A DNA stretch of 64,000 nucleotides from Pomacea canaliculata (taxonomy: Eukaryota > Mollusca > Gastropoda > Architaenioglossa > Ampullariidae), in NCBI RefSeq assembly GCF_003073045.1, contig NC_037600.1, forward strand, positions 11,148,758-11,212,757. Direction: 5' to 3'. The notes under the pieces are model-generated. The model made no database searches, was not told the DNA's origin, and saw nothing but the letters and a program-made list of their open reading frames with translations. Below, piece after piece: positions 1 to 11,699 of the stretch. The position numbers and the translations under genes were made by a program. Each line of letters starts with the position of its first letter. The stretch's first letter is position 1.

Positions 1-69
1 ACTATAAGACAAAATAACTGTTGTGTTAACAAAAAGGGCTAAATGAATAATAAAATACCAAAAATATAC

Positions 70-1137
70 CTCTGACTCTGTGTTCTGTTGACTGAACTTC
101 ACGAGTTCGTTTTCTATCCGACCCGCAACTTCTTGACACCATTCTACACTTGACAAGGGTTTTACCCACACCTCTTGGTGCAGTTCAGCGCTAAGGTCAA
201 GGCCGATGACCCTGTCTGTCAGAGTCTGTGTCATGTGTATCAGTGCAGGACGTGGTGACACCGCCGTGGCTCGCGTCAAAATGTGTTTGTGTGACGTCAC
301 CTTCCCGAGACGGTTGCTAAAGTTAGTCTTCACTTCACGTAATGAATTCCTGATTTTGAGATGTGACGTGCGAGTGTTTTCCTTTAACTTGTTACAAAAA
401 TCTTCCACCAGCTTCTGAAGACGATCACATGACTTGTCTACCTGCGCCATGTCTTCTTGTTCGCTGACATCAACTTCCTGTAGACATGACGTCACCTGAC
501 CTATAGCCTGCTCTAGCTTCTGCTCCGCTTCTACAAGAATCTTTCTTAGGTCGTTCAGTGAATTTTGGGCTAATTCTTTTTCATCTTCAAGATAGTTTGT
601 TTCTCGACATACTTTGTGTTTGTGAGACCTACAGGCTGAGCAGACAGCGAGGCGGTGCTCGCGGCAGAAGAACTCCGCCTGTTTGTCGCCGTGGTCAGCA
701 CACAGTGCAGGGCGGCTGGCAGCCAGACGTTCAGGTGTCACAGTGCTGACACTCTCCACATCGTGACTGCGGCTTACTGAGAGCTTCTTATGAACATTGG
801 CACACGCTGAACACAACATGTCCTGACACTGCATACAGATGAAGTCCGCCCTGACGTCCTCACACACACAACAAAGGTGATCTTTACTCAGTACACGAGC
901 GCTCTCCACCAGCGCTTCCATCACAAAGTCTGTCGGCAGGGCGTCAACAGTGGCGGACGAACTTCCATCTGACTGCTGTGCTATAGGACATCGACACAGA
1001 GGACATCCAGCTGCAGATTTCGAATCCATCCAGGAAATGACACATTCTCGACACAGGTGATGACCACAGGGTAGAATCTTTGGAATGGTAAAGTCATTCG
1101 TACACACGGCACACTCTCTTTCGTCTGGCTCAGCCAT
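70..1137 (-). CDS. TRIM-NHR copy 1, RING/B-box/coiled-coil first coding exon (gene runs off the window)
   Basis: Predicted E3 ubiquitin ligase exon of 1068 nt (356 codons). It is open from the ATG at 1137 down to a GT donor after position 70, and remains open to the window edge if read through. The N-terminus MAEPDERECAVC starts a C3HC4 RING (CAVC, then CGHHLCREC, then CPLC). B-box-type Cys/His clusters follow (CCVCEDVRADFICMQC; CADHGDKQAEFFCREH), then a helical coiled-coil region. Its closest relatives are the exons at 36728 and 58478. The exon is intact with no internal stop. The NHR exons expected downstream lie outside the window, so whether the whole gene works cannot be judged. The start is chosen because all paralogs begin with Met-Ala at this point, just after an AG acceptor. 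Confidence 0.85.
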
Positions 1138-1337
1138 CTTGACAAACCTCAATATACAAAACATTTAAACATAATGCACGGTTTGAAGTTTTAGGTTAGT
1201 GGTTATCTCTGTAAAACAGAATTTAGTGTAAAGACATTTACATCACATTGCTGTGTTTTTGAAAAGGTATTTTCGAGTGGAACAAAATCAAGAAAAAGAG
1301 GAGTGCAATCGAAGAAGGATAAAGGTTTAATGAAAAA

Positions 1338-1587
1338 GAAAATCTGTCGGCAGGTTGTCAAGAGTGTAGCACGAACTTCGATCTAACTGCTCTACGATAG
1401 GACACCTACACAGCGGACAACGAGCTTAACGTTTGGAATCCGTCGGAGAAGTGACACATTGTCGACACAGTAGATAACAAAATAGTTAAATCATCAGAGT
1501 AATGATTTAGTGTTAATCACTGGACGTTGTCTTTCTTATCGCTGAGCAATCTTTGAGTCTATGTTACTGATGTTACAAAACAGAAAC
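1338..1587 (-). pseudogene. Older RING-exon relic in the 5' intron of copy 1
   Basis: On the minus strand this recalls the start of the RING exon: an ATG-like context after GTAACATAGACTCAAAGATT, then remnants of the zinc-finger codons (TGTCGACAATGTGTCATTTC, GATTCCAAACG, TGTCCGCTGTGTAGGTGTCC) and the following linker (CTGCCGACAGATTTTC). The reading frame is destroyed. The same relic occurs at 10455, 27465 and 36285, each upstream of a TRIM-NHR unit, so it belongs to the ancestral unit. Confidence 0.75.
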
Positions 1588-2235
1588 GTGACAATTTTTT
1601 TTCTTTTCTTACTCGACGGGATAAACTCAAAATTTTAAATACAAATTTGGTAGATAAAGATTAATGAGATGTGAAATTAAGGAAAGGAAGAATTAAAACA
1701 ACGTGAGTTTAGTAGACATCGTTGACTGTTGCTGCAGTTTTTCTATTGCTAATTGTTTTCACTTAGTCTTGCACCTTGCAGGTTGAATGTTCTGGATGTA
1801 GGAAGAAAAGAAATGAAACATAAAATAGAAGAACTAAAACAAATGTCTCTTGACATTAAAAACAATAGCAGAATTTCAGCTGATCACATGAATTATTTTT
1901 GTTATTTAATGAGGTAATTTGAACAGAGTGATTAGTGGCAGCAGTGAGGTACAGATACACAACCAGTTAGCGAACTGAGGAAATGAAACTGTCGTGAAGA
2001 ACTTATGATCCAGCACCTGACCTCTAATACTTGTTATTATAATTCTGTACAAGCTCTAGGCTGCTACAGCAAACTGTGAACATAACTGAACACCTGAAGC
2101 AATAAATGTCACTACACAACGGCTGACCTACCTGACTCACCCTCTACTCACAGTACATGGCGGGTAGGTGACACACAGACCAGGAACTTACTCAATGTGT
2201 CGACACTAAGTAGTGTAAGTAGTTAGTGTACTCAC

Positions 2236-2419
2236 CTGCTCCTTTAGATAAACAATTGCTAACTTTGTAGAGGCTTTACTCTGCCTGACTTGTAAGTCTA
2301 CGTAAGTATTTCAGACCAAAGAGTCTATTTAGCTCACAGTGTTTCTCGCTACGACGACCGGTCGTGTCTGTGTACGTCACGTGATATTTATCGACACAGC
2401 AACTAATTTGGAAATTCCC
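2236..2419 (-). promoter_or_regulatory. kappaB/TATA promoter and noncoding exon of copy 1
   Basis: On the minus strand: a perfect kappaB-like decamer GGGAATTTCC (2419-2410), a TATA-like GATAAATA (2392-2385), CACGTGACGT just downstream, then a leader ending at 2236 before donor GTGAG. The order and spacing match the promoter at 35744. It would start a leader exon spliced to the ATG exon at 1137. The motif calls are direct readings. Rel/NF-kB control is inferred from the motif and its conservation. Confidence 0.65.
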
Positions 2420-2429
2420 GTTACAATAA

Positions 2430-5400
2430 TTTTGTACACAATTAGATTTTGCTTAATTGGGTTTGTTTGTGCATTGTAAGAAACCACTCTAGACAGCTTA
2501 AACCGAACAATGATATGTAACAAATAACTGTTTTCAAGTACATTGATATATATTTATTAATGTCAGACTTTGTTCAAAACATTATCTATCATGACCTGTA
2601 ATTTTGTTGCACATAATGAGAATAATTGTGGGTAAGTCGTCATGCAAATAAGAATAGAAGATGCTAGAAACACGTGGTCACCACGTTACTTGAAGGAGCT
2701 ATGAAGGTCTGGGAGTGGAAAGTAGGGAGCCACACAGTCCCACTGACTACAGTGTCCCTCCAGCAGAGGACACTGTGAGTATTGTTGTCTTGTTCTATAT
2801 ATATATATAAGTGACGTCATTGTAACGTTTTGCGTGACAGTCCCGTATTTGAACGTGCCCTCACCTACCATCCACTACTTGTGTGATGATGTGTCTTTCA
2901 CTGATGTCCACATTCTTCTGACGGGAGTAAACTTTTCATCAACATTAATTGCTGTTAATTTTTAAGCTGCCCAGTGATAACCTTTTTCTAGAAATGTAAG
3001 TGGACCTACTTTCCATGTAAATCTCTTTTACTCAAGCTTAATAATTGTGTTGTAGTCGGCTGTACAACAGACACAAACTTAAGGACAGTAACAATTTCAT
3101 GAAATATTAGACTCTCTATATTTTCTTGTGATCACCATCAAACGCATAGGTGATTACATTTTAGTTCTTTTATATATATATTAATGTATGCTTACAATTG
3201 AAGAAAAGCAAAGAAATATAAAAATTAAAATATGTAAAGCATAAGAAAATTAAAAAAGGTTCATTGTTTATCTCTCTTTGTGAGACAATAGCTGTATACA
3301 AACTTGAAAATACAAGCGGAAAAAACATACTAGTCCATGCATTTTGTTGCCTGTGTATCGTTATTTGTACATCTGAGTTTTGGTTCTCATATACGATCTA
3401 TCAACTTATGCGCATCCGTTTACAGTTGATGAAAATCCAGAAAAAAAGTGATATAAAAATGCAACTTTCAACAACATTTTTATAAGGTCACATGTCTGTT
3501 TATGCTGTCCGTCTGTCCTGTACTAAAGAATACAAGCGTAATGAGAAAATACAAGTACACGATGTAGAAATTTGAATATCATTAGATTTTATTACTAGAG
3601 AGTTTCTTTAACATACACACTAATCTCATAAAGTTTTACTTATCAAAGCATATAGTGGATTACAGCGTCAATAGCCAACAGATGGCGCCAATATATAATA
3701 TAAAACCTATGCTAAGACCACATTAAAACAAAGCAGGAAGACATATCTGTAGCATACACAATCACAAAAAGCGATTATTTTACAAAGTAAGAAATCATCT
3801 AAACATTGTTGCTGTATGCTTTATCAGAATGTGGAGTCGCTTTAGAAAAAAATTCTTTGGGGCGAGTATACAAAATGACAAAAAAGTAAAATTAATTTAA
3901 GTAAGTCTGTTTAATGTTTGTTAATTGTCAGGAATGATCACATTTTCTCTGTTATTGTACATGAGCAGTGCCACCACAGTAACTAACCAATACAAAGCAT
4001 TCAGCTTACTCAGTGTGTTTATATTATTTACTACCATGTGACTTTGGCTACAGAAGGAAAAGGATCGACATCTGCTGACAATGATGATGGATTACAAGCA
4101 TTTGAAACTATGTGAGGAAAGGATTGTTGATGCTTTAGGCATGTGACGATTGTTTACAGTTAACTACTAGAACGAGGCTGGTGTATACAACGCTTCCGGT
4201 TATGTCATATTCATTGTTAAGGCTCGCCGAGACTAACAGCGAGACTACCTACACACGTCCGTTGCATTATCGGACTGTGTTTCCAAGACAAAGAATAGGC
4301 TTCACACATTAACCGTAGCTTTCAGCCGACATATTAAAACCATATAAACAGGAAAACACATCTTAGTAAGTGACAATTGAAAACAATGAACTGACGAAAT
4401 CGCCATAAAATCAGTTAAACATCTTAGCTCATCGATGTGTCAGATAACTGAAATGTGAGTCACTTTATTGTCTTGTTAGAATCACACCTGAGTATATCAA
4501 TAACATAAGTCTCTGTAACACCGCGCTTAAGAAAACAAACCTGATTTCAGATGGATGCACATTATTATCTTGAAGGAATTTCTAAAGTCTATTTCCTATT
4601 AACAGGTTTATTCTGAGACTAACAGGCAGTTACATTTGATTTCATCCTTTAAGCTTTGTAGTGTTTAAGTAGAACTTCTCAACATACTACAGTCAATGCT
4701 AGTTCCCTGTTCCTTCTTTGATATCCTTTGATCGTCTTTTTAGAGGCCATTTTATCTTTTCTTGAACCAGAAGAAAACAGAAAATAAACACAGTCGTACC
4801 ACCGCCACCACACTACACAGGGTTAACAGCTTTCCACAGAAGTGATTGGAAGTCACGTAAAGTGTAGTTCTCAACTTGTGAAGTGTCCTGGTCTACATTT
4901 TACTCATTTTTAATCTACCCACACAGTCCGGAAATGAATACAGACATTTTCTTTACGTAGAGGCACAAAAACTGTAAGTAATAATTTTACTTATTGGGTA
5001 GCATAGCAAATCACACAACGGATGATTATGGTTTAATTCTGGTTATGTTAATATTAACTGTAAAAACCATTTAAAATAATCAACACAAAGAAAAGCCAAC
5101 ATCAATGTATTACACACCAGTAACTAACTTACAACAGCACTCAGTGTTAACTTCTTAGATGCTAAACAACATTATATTGCTGCAATAATATTTCATCCAC
5201 TCTCTCATGGTAAGAATAGGAAATCTAGTATCTATAATATGCCCTGTAGAATAAAGGATAAAGATAGCGAGCCCACTGTAAAGGACCAATATGCACGAGT
5301 ACATATAGCTTATGCTTTTGACTATAGAACCACAACATCTTACAATGACTGTGTAATAAACGGTGCTGTGACCCACACCATGGATAGTAAAAATTATTCT

Positions 5401-5900
5401 GTTTTTACGCATTAACGCAATCTGACGTATCCACGTTAAAAATCTTTAGGTCTCCCCTGATCCAATCCTCCTGTATATAAGTATTTGTAGTAGGGAACAA
5501 GTTATCTCCCTCGACTGTACATTGGGTAGTTGTCGTACCGAAGACAGGTAACTAGACATCTTTAGTTCTTATGGGGAGGCTATCTTCACTTAAACTCAAT
5601 GAGGTTTTCCTAACACACGTGTTGAATGTTGTGTATAAGACTGAAATGTAATCCCGCCCACCAGAGCTCATTGTGGATAGAAAACGTGCATAGTGTTCTA
5701 TGAAAAGCTATAGAGTAATCATGTTTAGATTATTTCGGAGTAAGACTGCATGACTTTTTAGTAATTTATCGTTAAGTTACGTTGTATCATCATTATATCC
5801 TTTAATATCATATAGAATGTTTAATGTAGAAAATATCATAAAGAATGCCTAATTCAGTAAAACTGAGACGCCCATCGCATTGTTTTTTCATTCATGGATC
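2430..5900. other. Spacer between copies 0 and 1, no gene seen
   Basis: AT-rich sequence with no convincing coding exon. It is the mirror copy of about 31750-35740, with matching blocks throughout, for example around 2880-2960, 4070-4190 and 4840-4960. The small open frames at 2686-2871 (minus) and 35153-35341 (minus) are antisense stretches of this mirrored spacer and show no family resemblance. Confidence 0.6.
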
Positions 5901-5949
5901 TCATTCGGTTGCAGGGCTGCCTGACGACTAAACTTGGGTTGTAGATAAC

Positions 5950-7324
5950 TTTCCTTCTACCTACTAACGATCTCAATTCTAAAGACAGCAAATCCAAGGT
6001 TTTACATTCTTGAGTAACGCCCTGCCACCGCTTCATTAATGTGAAGTATGATGAGGTCACCAGTACCACCACTCGACTCCCGACTCAAGTCCCCAAATTC
6101 ATTGCGAGCGGTAACGCACTCTACATATAATACCTAAAGAGTTTTATCTATAGTTAATAAAATAACTGGCGTTGGAGTGACACACCCACTGACCTGCTAC
6201 ATTTACACGCATCTTCATTAATATTTTGGTTAATCATGTCACGTAATAAAGAACCTTTCGAAAATTAGTTGACCAAGCAGATTTCATTTATCGTGACTTG
6301 TAGACAGAAAAAAAGTGTTTATTACGACTTCAAGTTGATTATTTAGCAGTAAAAGCCTAGTAATATTCAAACGGCATCATCTTCCATAGAAACATGTCCT
6401 ACAAATCTAGCTTATACCACCACTGCATATTACTCAAAAGTTGATAAATCTCTCCAAAAAATCAAACCTTCCAAAGTTTACCCTATCTCACCTGTAGATA
6501 AACATACAATACTCTAAATATCTTTATTCCTTAATATATTGAGAGATTGAGACTTATTTACAGTATCAAAATATGATATTTAATTGGATAAATTTCCTTA
6601 GTTACCTGCTCATTAGAAAAAAAAGAAATCCAATGAAACCTTCAATTTATCTTTTGTAATAACAGTAAAAGAAAAATTTAATCAGCTTTATCTTACACGA
6701 AGACCAAACCACACATCTGTATCAGAGAAATGAGACTCACAAATATATGTTGATAGACACACCGGCGGCTTATAACGGATCATTATGTTCACCACTGGCA
6801 CAGGGAGTATTCAGGAAAATTTTCAACACCCAATGAGATAGCTCTTTCAGTCTTTACGTCTACTGACCGCGTCAACATCCAGTCATGACATGTCAAGCTT
6901 GACAGCTATTAGGCATTGACTATTGCACTAAAGGATCAATCTCTCAGTAAAGCTACAGCGAGCAGAGAATATTACTGCAACCTACTTCAAATCTTTCCTC
7001 ATACCTTTATTCAACATGTATCAACGATCTTTAAAACATGCTAAAAAATTTATATATGCTGTGTGAATAAACTGTAATAGCAGAAAATTTATTTTTTTTC
7101 ATAAAGCGCTTTCTTCCCGACTTATTAATACACTAACATTCATTAAATGTAATTCGTGCTCGATCATATTTTAGTCAAATATCTTACTTCTACAGACGGT
7201 TCGCCAAACATAGGTCACGTTACACCCACCCGCACTTGAAGTCTCATATCTACTTCTCCCGTCCTTACCGTTGTTCAACGAAGTTGGTCCGCAGTGGCGT
7301 AACACAAAGGACTGGCTTGACCAA
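5950..7324 (-). pseudogene. TRIM-NHR copy 0: decayed NHR exons N1-N3
   Basis: Three NHR exons survive on the minus strand in correct order. N1 is 7324-7188 (acceptor TTTACAG, a start like TTGGTCAAGCCAGTCCTTTG, donor GAAGTAAG; 137 nt instead of 159). N2 is about 6867-6741 (preceded by GATGTTGACGCG, 127 nt instead of 153). N3 is about 6120-5950 (preceded by TATATGTAG; still reads VVLVTSS). Each has small indels that break the frame. This is the mirror counterpart of copy 6. No RING exon was found upstream, between about 7.8 kb and the gap. Confidence 0.75.
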
Positions 7325-7789
7325 CTGTAAATAAATATTAACAGATCTAAGACAGCAATAAGTTTAAAATAATAAAATAAAATAGAAATATAACATATTC
7401 TTTACGATACGATTTATAACTAAAATGTTTTTTGTATAGGTATTAATTGTGATTTGAAATTTGTTACAGTTCTATTCACTTGGAAAGTGCTGTGTCTTAG
7501 AGTCCACTTCCCATACATTTAAATCCCAAATACCACACAACACGTTTGGTATATTGTGCAGAAATACTGGCGATGTTGTCATAGAAATACATTAACGTCA
7601 GTAGAGACTGACAATTTGGTAATCTCTTTATAAAACATGCATTCTTAAATAAGAACAAAACTACAAAAACTTGTGGTCTTTCTCTTGAGGTTTTTATAGG
7701 ATTGATATCACCTTTGTGGATCAGGATTGCGTGTACACGTTATGCTACTTATTTCAAGCTCTAAACAACAGTCTACAACACATTTATGT

Positions 7790-9151
7790 TACCATTCTCA
7801 ATCTCTGTTCTACCGCTGTGAACAGTAATGGAAGTATTAGCTTCTGATGTAGATAGCGTCCCGTAACATTCTCCAAACGGCCTATGTTTAGATCGTTGTG
7901 TGGGTGCCGCATGTTCGTTACCATTTAGATCAAATGATACGTGGTTGTATCGGCATGTAGTATCACATACAAATACAAAAAGTTAGCTGTTGAACTATTA
8001 CAATTCTCTAAAACAATACATTCCTGACATATGTCACATGACCAACTCTTTTCATAAGTATTTTAAAGAGTTTAAATTCGGATGAAACCTGCTTGTAAAA
8101 ACGATTACCCCATGTTGGTTCGAACCAACGGTACAATAACCAAGTATGGCAACGGCTCTCCCTCTGCATTCCTCTTTCAACTCACGCATATACACACACT
8201 ACAGGGATGGAATCCTATAGTCTCTACACTACTTACCGCTACAAATTAAAAAAAAATACTGTGAGCCCAGCTGACATTAGAAAAAGCCTAGCTCTTTGGT
8301 ACATTGGCTACTTCATACATCCGACAGCGTTTCGGCCAAAGCGACACAGCCACTACCTCAATCGCTCGTGGTTGACAGCCAGACACCACGTGTCTCGCAC
8401 GTCAGTAACCCAGACTGGTCGTCCATGTCGGAGCATTCCAGTATTGTTTCCTTGAGAAAACAAGATAACTACCCGATCATTTCAGCCTATTACTTAAATT
8501 CTTACATTTTAACAACAGAGAGTGGGTATACTTCAAATGCGAAAATGGGTTCGCACACGAGAGTACTCAACGACCAAGACGTCGGCGGTTAATTGAGAAC
8601 GTCACTTGCAGTATCGTGAGATTTCACGATCTCATCTCATTCTCTTTCTGCTTTGGATAGATATGACATTTGTAAGACTGTGAAGTAAGGTGCATCAAAC
8701 TACCGCTGGGGCTATCCTGATCAAACAGCTTTACCGTGTGTCTGACACATGTATCTAGTAGTCTTTCATAAAGTTGTGTTTGGTGTTGATTGTTGTGGGT
8801 GGTGTGGTTGCTTGTGGATTGTGTGGTTTGGTTTTTGGTATAGAAAGTTACTAAGATGCCGCTCCGCGTCACTCTGCAGCCTCTCACTTTCAGATTCAAA
8901 TTTTCAAATTTTTCATCCTTCGTCTCACCCGGGTAGGGTTAGTTCATGTTTAGACAGTTTGTCGTGTCTTTGCATGATATTTTACCTGTTAGCTGCTTTC
9001 TTTTGATGCTCCGTCCACAAGCCACATTTAAGATGGCGTCGCTATTTCATCTGCACGTTCTTACTCCCAAGCTCTTGCTCTTCTTCCACTCCCTCTGTTA
9101 CCCGGATTTCGGGCGCTGGCAAGCATCATCGACGGCCCCCACTTCGCAATC
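7790..9151. other. No recognised gene before the assembly gap
   Basis: Open frames of 60-100 codons on both strands here (for example 8207-8455) lack recognisable motifs, and several overlap one another in different frames. Around 8760-8850 the plus strand is GT-rich. I see nothing I can name. Confidence 0.4.
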
Positions 9152-9251
9152 NNNNNNNNNNNNNNNNNNNNNNNNNNNNNNNNNNNNNNNNNNNNNNNNN
9201 NNNNNNNNNNNNNNNNNNNNNNNNNNNNNNNNNNNNNNNNNNNNNNNNNNN
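9152..9251. other. Assembly gap, 100 N
   Basis: Exactly 100 consecutive N, the usual placeholder for a gap of unknown size. The distance between flanks, and any exon that fell in the gap, cannot be read. Frames that appear to run through it are not real. Confidence 0.99.
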
Positions 9252-9589
9252 CCAGAACTATCAAAAGAGCTAAGGTCCACACATTCGAATCCTTTTTTAA
9301 CAGACAAGCCTTTTCCACTCCCCTACACCGCAGGGTTTCTCCACTTGCCGTAATGTCTCTTAAGTGAGCACTGGTACTCCACACGCTGTTAATATTATCC
9401 TCTGTTACACTTTCCTTTTCAAGCCTATCCTACAAAATAAATTACCCTGGCTTCAGTCATTGCAAACGAAGTCCTGACACGCAAATGCACACAAAAAATC
9501 AAAATCGTCATGGCCCTCATCGTTATACAGTGAATTTACTTAATTCTTCAACTCAAGGAAATTTTTTAATAAAAAACACTAGTTGGCCT

Positions 9590-9838
9590 CATTTCTATTA
9601 AACCTCAACTTCACGTGACTGCACAGACACGAAACTGTCGTCCGTTTGAACAAATGCCCCTGAAAAAAAACATCTTAAGTAAAAAAGTTCATTGTCAACA
9701 ATCCTTAGGTCAACTGATCATTGACAACAAAATACTTCATCGCCGAATATTTTTCTTCAGGAACTGTTCAATACAGAGGTATGATTTTTAGATTAAACCT
9801 CTCACACTTTTGCAATCCTTATCTTTAAAGGAGCAGAG
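9590..9838 (+). promoter_or_regulatory. Degenerate TRIM-NHR promoter and noncoding exon of copy 2
   Basis: CTTCACGTGACTGCACAGAC (about 9611-9630) matches the promoter core after the TATA-like box in copies 1 and 7. The leader ends at 9838 (AAGGAGCAGAG, then GTGAGT), matching the AAGGAGCAG/GTGAGT donors of other copies. The kappaB decamer is not intact here (only a GGAAATTT-like stretch upstream). It is probably a dead promoter of a gene that lost its middle. Confidence 0.5.
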
Positions 9839-10454
9839 GTGAGTGGTCCACACCTGGCTACACTAGGACTCCCCCTCGACACATTGAGAAGTAAATCTCC
9901 TGTCTGGTGTTCCCTAAACCCCGCAATATCTTGTGAGTAAGACGGGTGACTCAGGTAAGGGTCAGCCCCATGTGCATTTATTCCTCAAGGTGTTCAGTTA
10001 AAATCACAGTTTGTTTTAACAGCCTGAAACTTCAGAATAATAATAACAAGTATAAGAGGCCAGGTGCTGGCTTATATTTCATGTTATTTTACATTTCCTC
10101 AGGTAATAACTGATCATGTATCAACAACTCGCTGCTTCTAATCGTTGTGTTCAAATCATCTCATTCGATAGAAATAATAAAAGAATTCATGTAATGAGAT
10201 GAAATTCTGATATTTTCTTTAATGTCACGGGGCGGACGTTTTATTTCTTTTTCTTGTTCGTTTCTTTCTACATCCAGAACATTTAACTTGCAAGATGAAT
10301 GACTAAGAGAAACAAAGATGTCTACTAAACTCACATTGTTTTCATTCTTCCTTTCCTCCATTTCACACGTTATTAGTCTTCATCTACGAAATTTATATTT
10401 TCAATATAGAGTTTATCCCGTCGAGTATGTAATTTAGAAAAAATGGAAACGTTT

Positions 10455-11679
10455 CTGTTTCGTAACATCAGTAACATAGACTCAAAGATGACTCAGCCAT
10501 ACGAAAGACAACATCCAGTGATCAATAATAAATGATTACTCTAAAGATTTAACCTTCTTCTTATCTCCTGTGTCGACAATGTGTCATTTCTCCGACGGAT
10601 TCCAAACGTGAAGCCAGTTGTCCGCTGTGTAGTGGTCTTATCGTAGAAATGTGTTTGGCCCTCAGGCCGAAAAAGTTTGGGCATCACTGATTTAGAATGA
10701 TGCCAAAAAGATAGACGTCAGTAACGGATGTGTATATGCTGACGTAGATAGTGTGGTAGCAAATAGGTTAGCTGTCAAATGCTATTTAGGTGGCTATGAT
10801 ATTGATCTTTTTCACAGTAAATTTTACAAAAGTGTACTCAAGAATGGAAGTAGAGTATTTTTATAGCTTTGTTGCAATATTGTCTTATGCTGAGGAATAG
10901 ACCGTAATGAAATCCAATTCAACTATGGACTGAAAAGACCTAAGGAAATCAGACCCTAGTTGTAAATAAATAGTCGTAAATAGCTTTTAATTTTTTTTTA
11001 TTTGTACAAGTCACTATAAGCTTAAATCACCCCTGTCCCTACCTAATTTTCTCCGAAGACATCAAGTATTTCTTTCTGTATAGTGCACAGTTATGCAAAT
11101 AATCATGGAAAAGTGCATACTAGAACTACCTACGGGGGTCAAGCTAGGGTGCTCCCTCCGTTTATTAAAAGGTAAAAGTATCATGCATTTGTCTTTAGGT
11201 GTCAACCAAGCTTGGAGAAGGTCTCAAGCGACTTCAAGTCGGGAGTCGCGTTGGGTTACTGATGGACTCATCTAATTACCTCCACCTCTACGTCAACGGC
11301 CGAGACCAAGGCATTGCAGCAAGACATGTCCCACTGCCTTGTTTTGCTGTATTTGATATTCCCAGTGCAGTGACTAAGGTGAGAGATATAGGTACACGTT
11401 ACATAACTCAGAGGCATCTGGGATTATCTAGGGAGACTTTAATGGTCTCTTTAACTGTGATGAAGTAAAAATGTCCCAAAATATGCACTTAATAAATTAT
11501 AAAGAGGAAGCATTTTTTAACTTCTTTCAGGTGCTGACGAAATGTCTTTTTTCGTATAATGAATATTTCTACACAGTTTCGTTATTTCTATGAGTAAAGC
11601 ATTAGGTTTTGTACCTGCTACATTATTGTCTGTTGAGCAGGTGACAGCACTTCCTACATCTAAGAGGATATTAAGATAA
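10455..11679 (+). pseudogene. TRIM-NHR copy 2: RING relic joined to the NHR 3' half
   Basis: 10455-10652 is the older RING relic (GTAACATAGACTCAAAGATG, TGTCGACAATGTGTCATTTC, TGTCCGCTGTGTAG). The intact RING/B-box exon and NHR exons N1 and N2 are missing. From about 10690 the sequence resumes as the intron before N3 (compare 62605 onward). N3 (11199-11378, 180 nt) and N4 (11641-11679) are still open with good splice sites: N3 reads GSRVGLLMDSSNYLHLYVNG and ends at TK; N4 reads VTALPTSKRILR-stop. The junction contains a hAT end, suggesting a transposon-associated deletion. The open N3/N4 exons may be recent remnants or could serve another transcript. Confidence 0.75.
10653..10689 (-). mobile_element. 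hAT terminal fragment
   Basis: TTTGGGCATCACTG at the end of this segment, with GGCCCTCAGGCCGAAAAAG before it, resembles a hAT-type terminal inverted repeat (CAGTGATGCCCAAAC when reversed). Only one end survives, and it lies exactly at the break between the RING relic and the N3 intron of copy 2. Confidence 0.45.
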
Positions 11680-11699
11680 TCAGAGAACAAGAAGTCTGA

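Larger units (their letters stand above)
1..7790. repeat. Left arm of a large inverted duplication
   Basis: Read on the minus strand, this segment matches about 29655-37800 on the plus strand in the same order: intron, NHR exons N1, N2 and N3, a spacer, the kappaB/TATA promoter, noncoding exon, older RING relic and RING/B-box exon. Anchor pairs seen by eye include 2385-2419 with 35744-35778, 3490 with 34640, 4000-4200 with 33950-34150, 4900-5010 with 32940-33050, 7188-7324 with 30186-30344, and 7770 with 29655. Summed coordinates drift only from about 37.4 to 38.2 kb, so the indels are modest. The arm may continue past the left edge. Confidence 0.85.

Noticed and set aside
206-749. Plus-strand open frames opposite the copy 1 exon
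   Set aside because: Antisense shadows of the RING/B-box exon; the same antisense peptides recur opposite copies 7, 10 and 11.
8946-9384. Frames crossing the N gap
   Set aside because: They exist only because N codons contain no stop.
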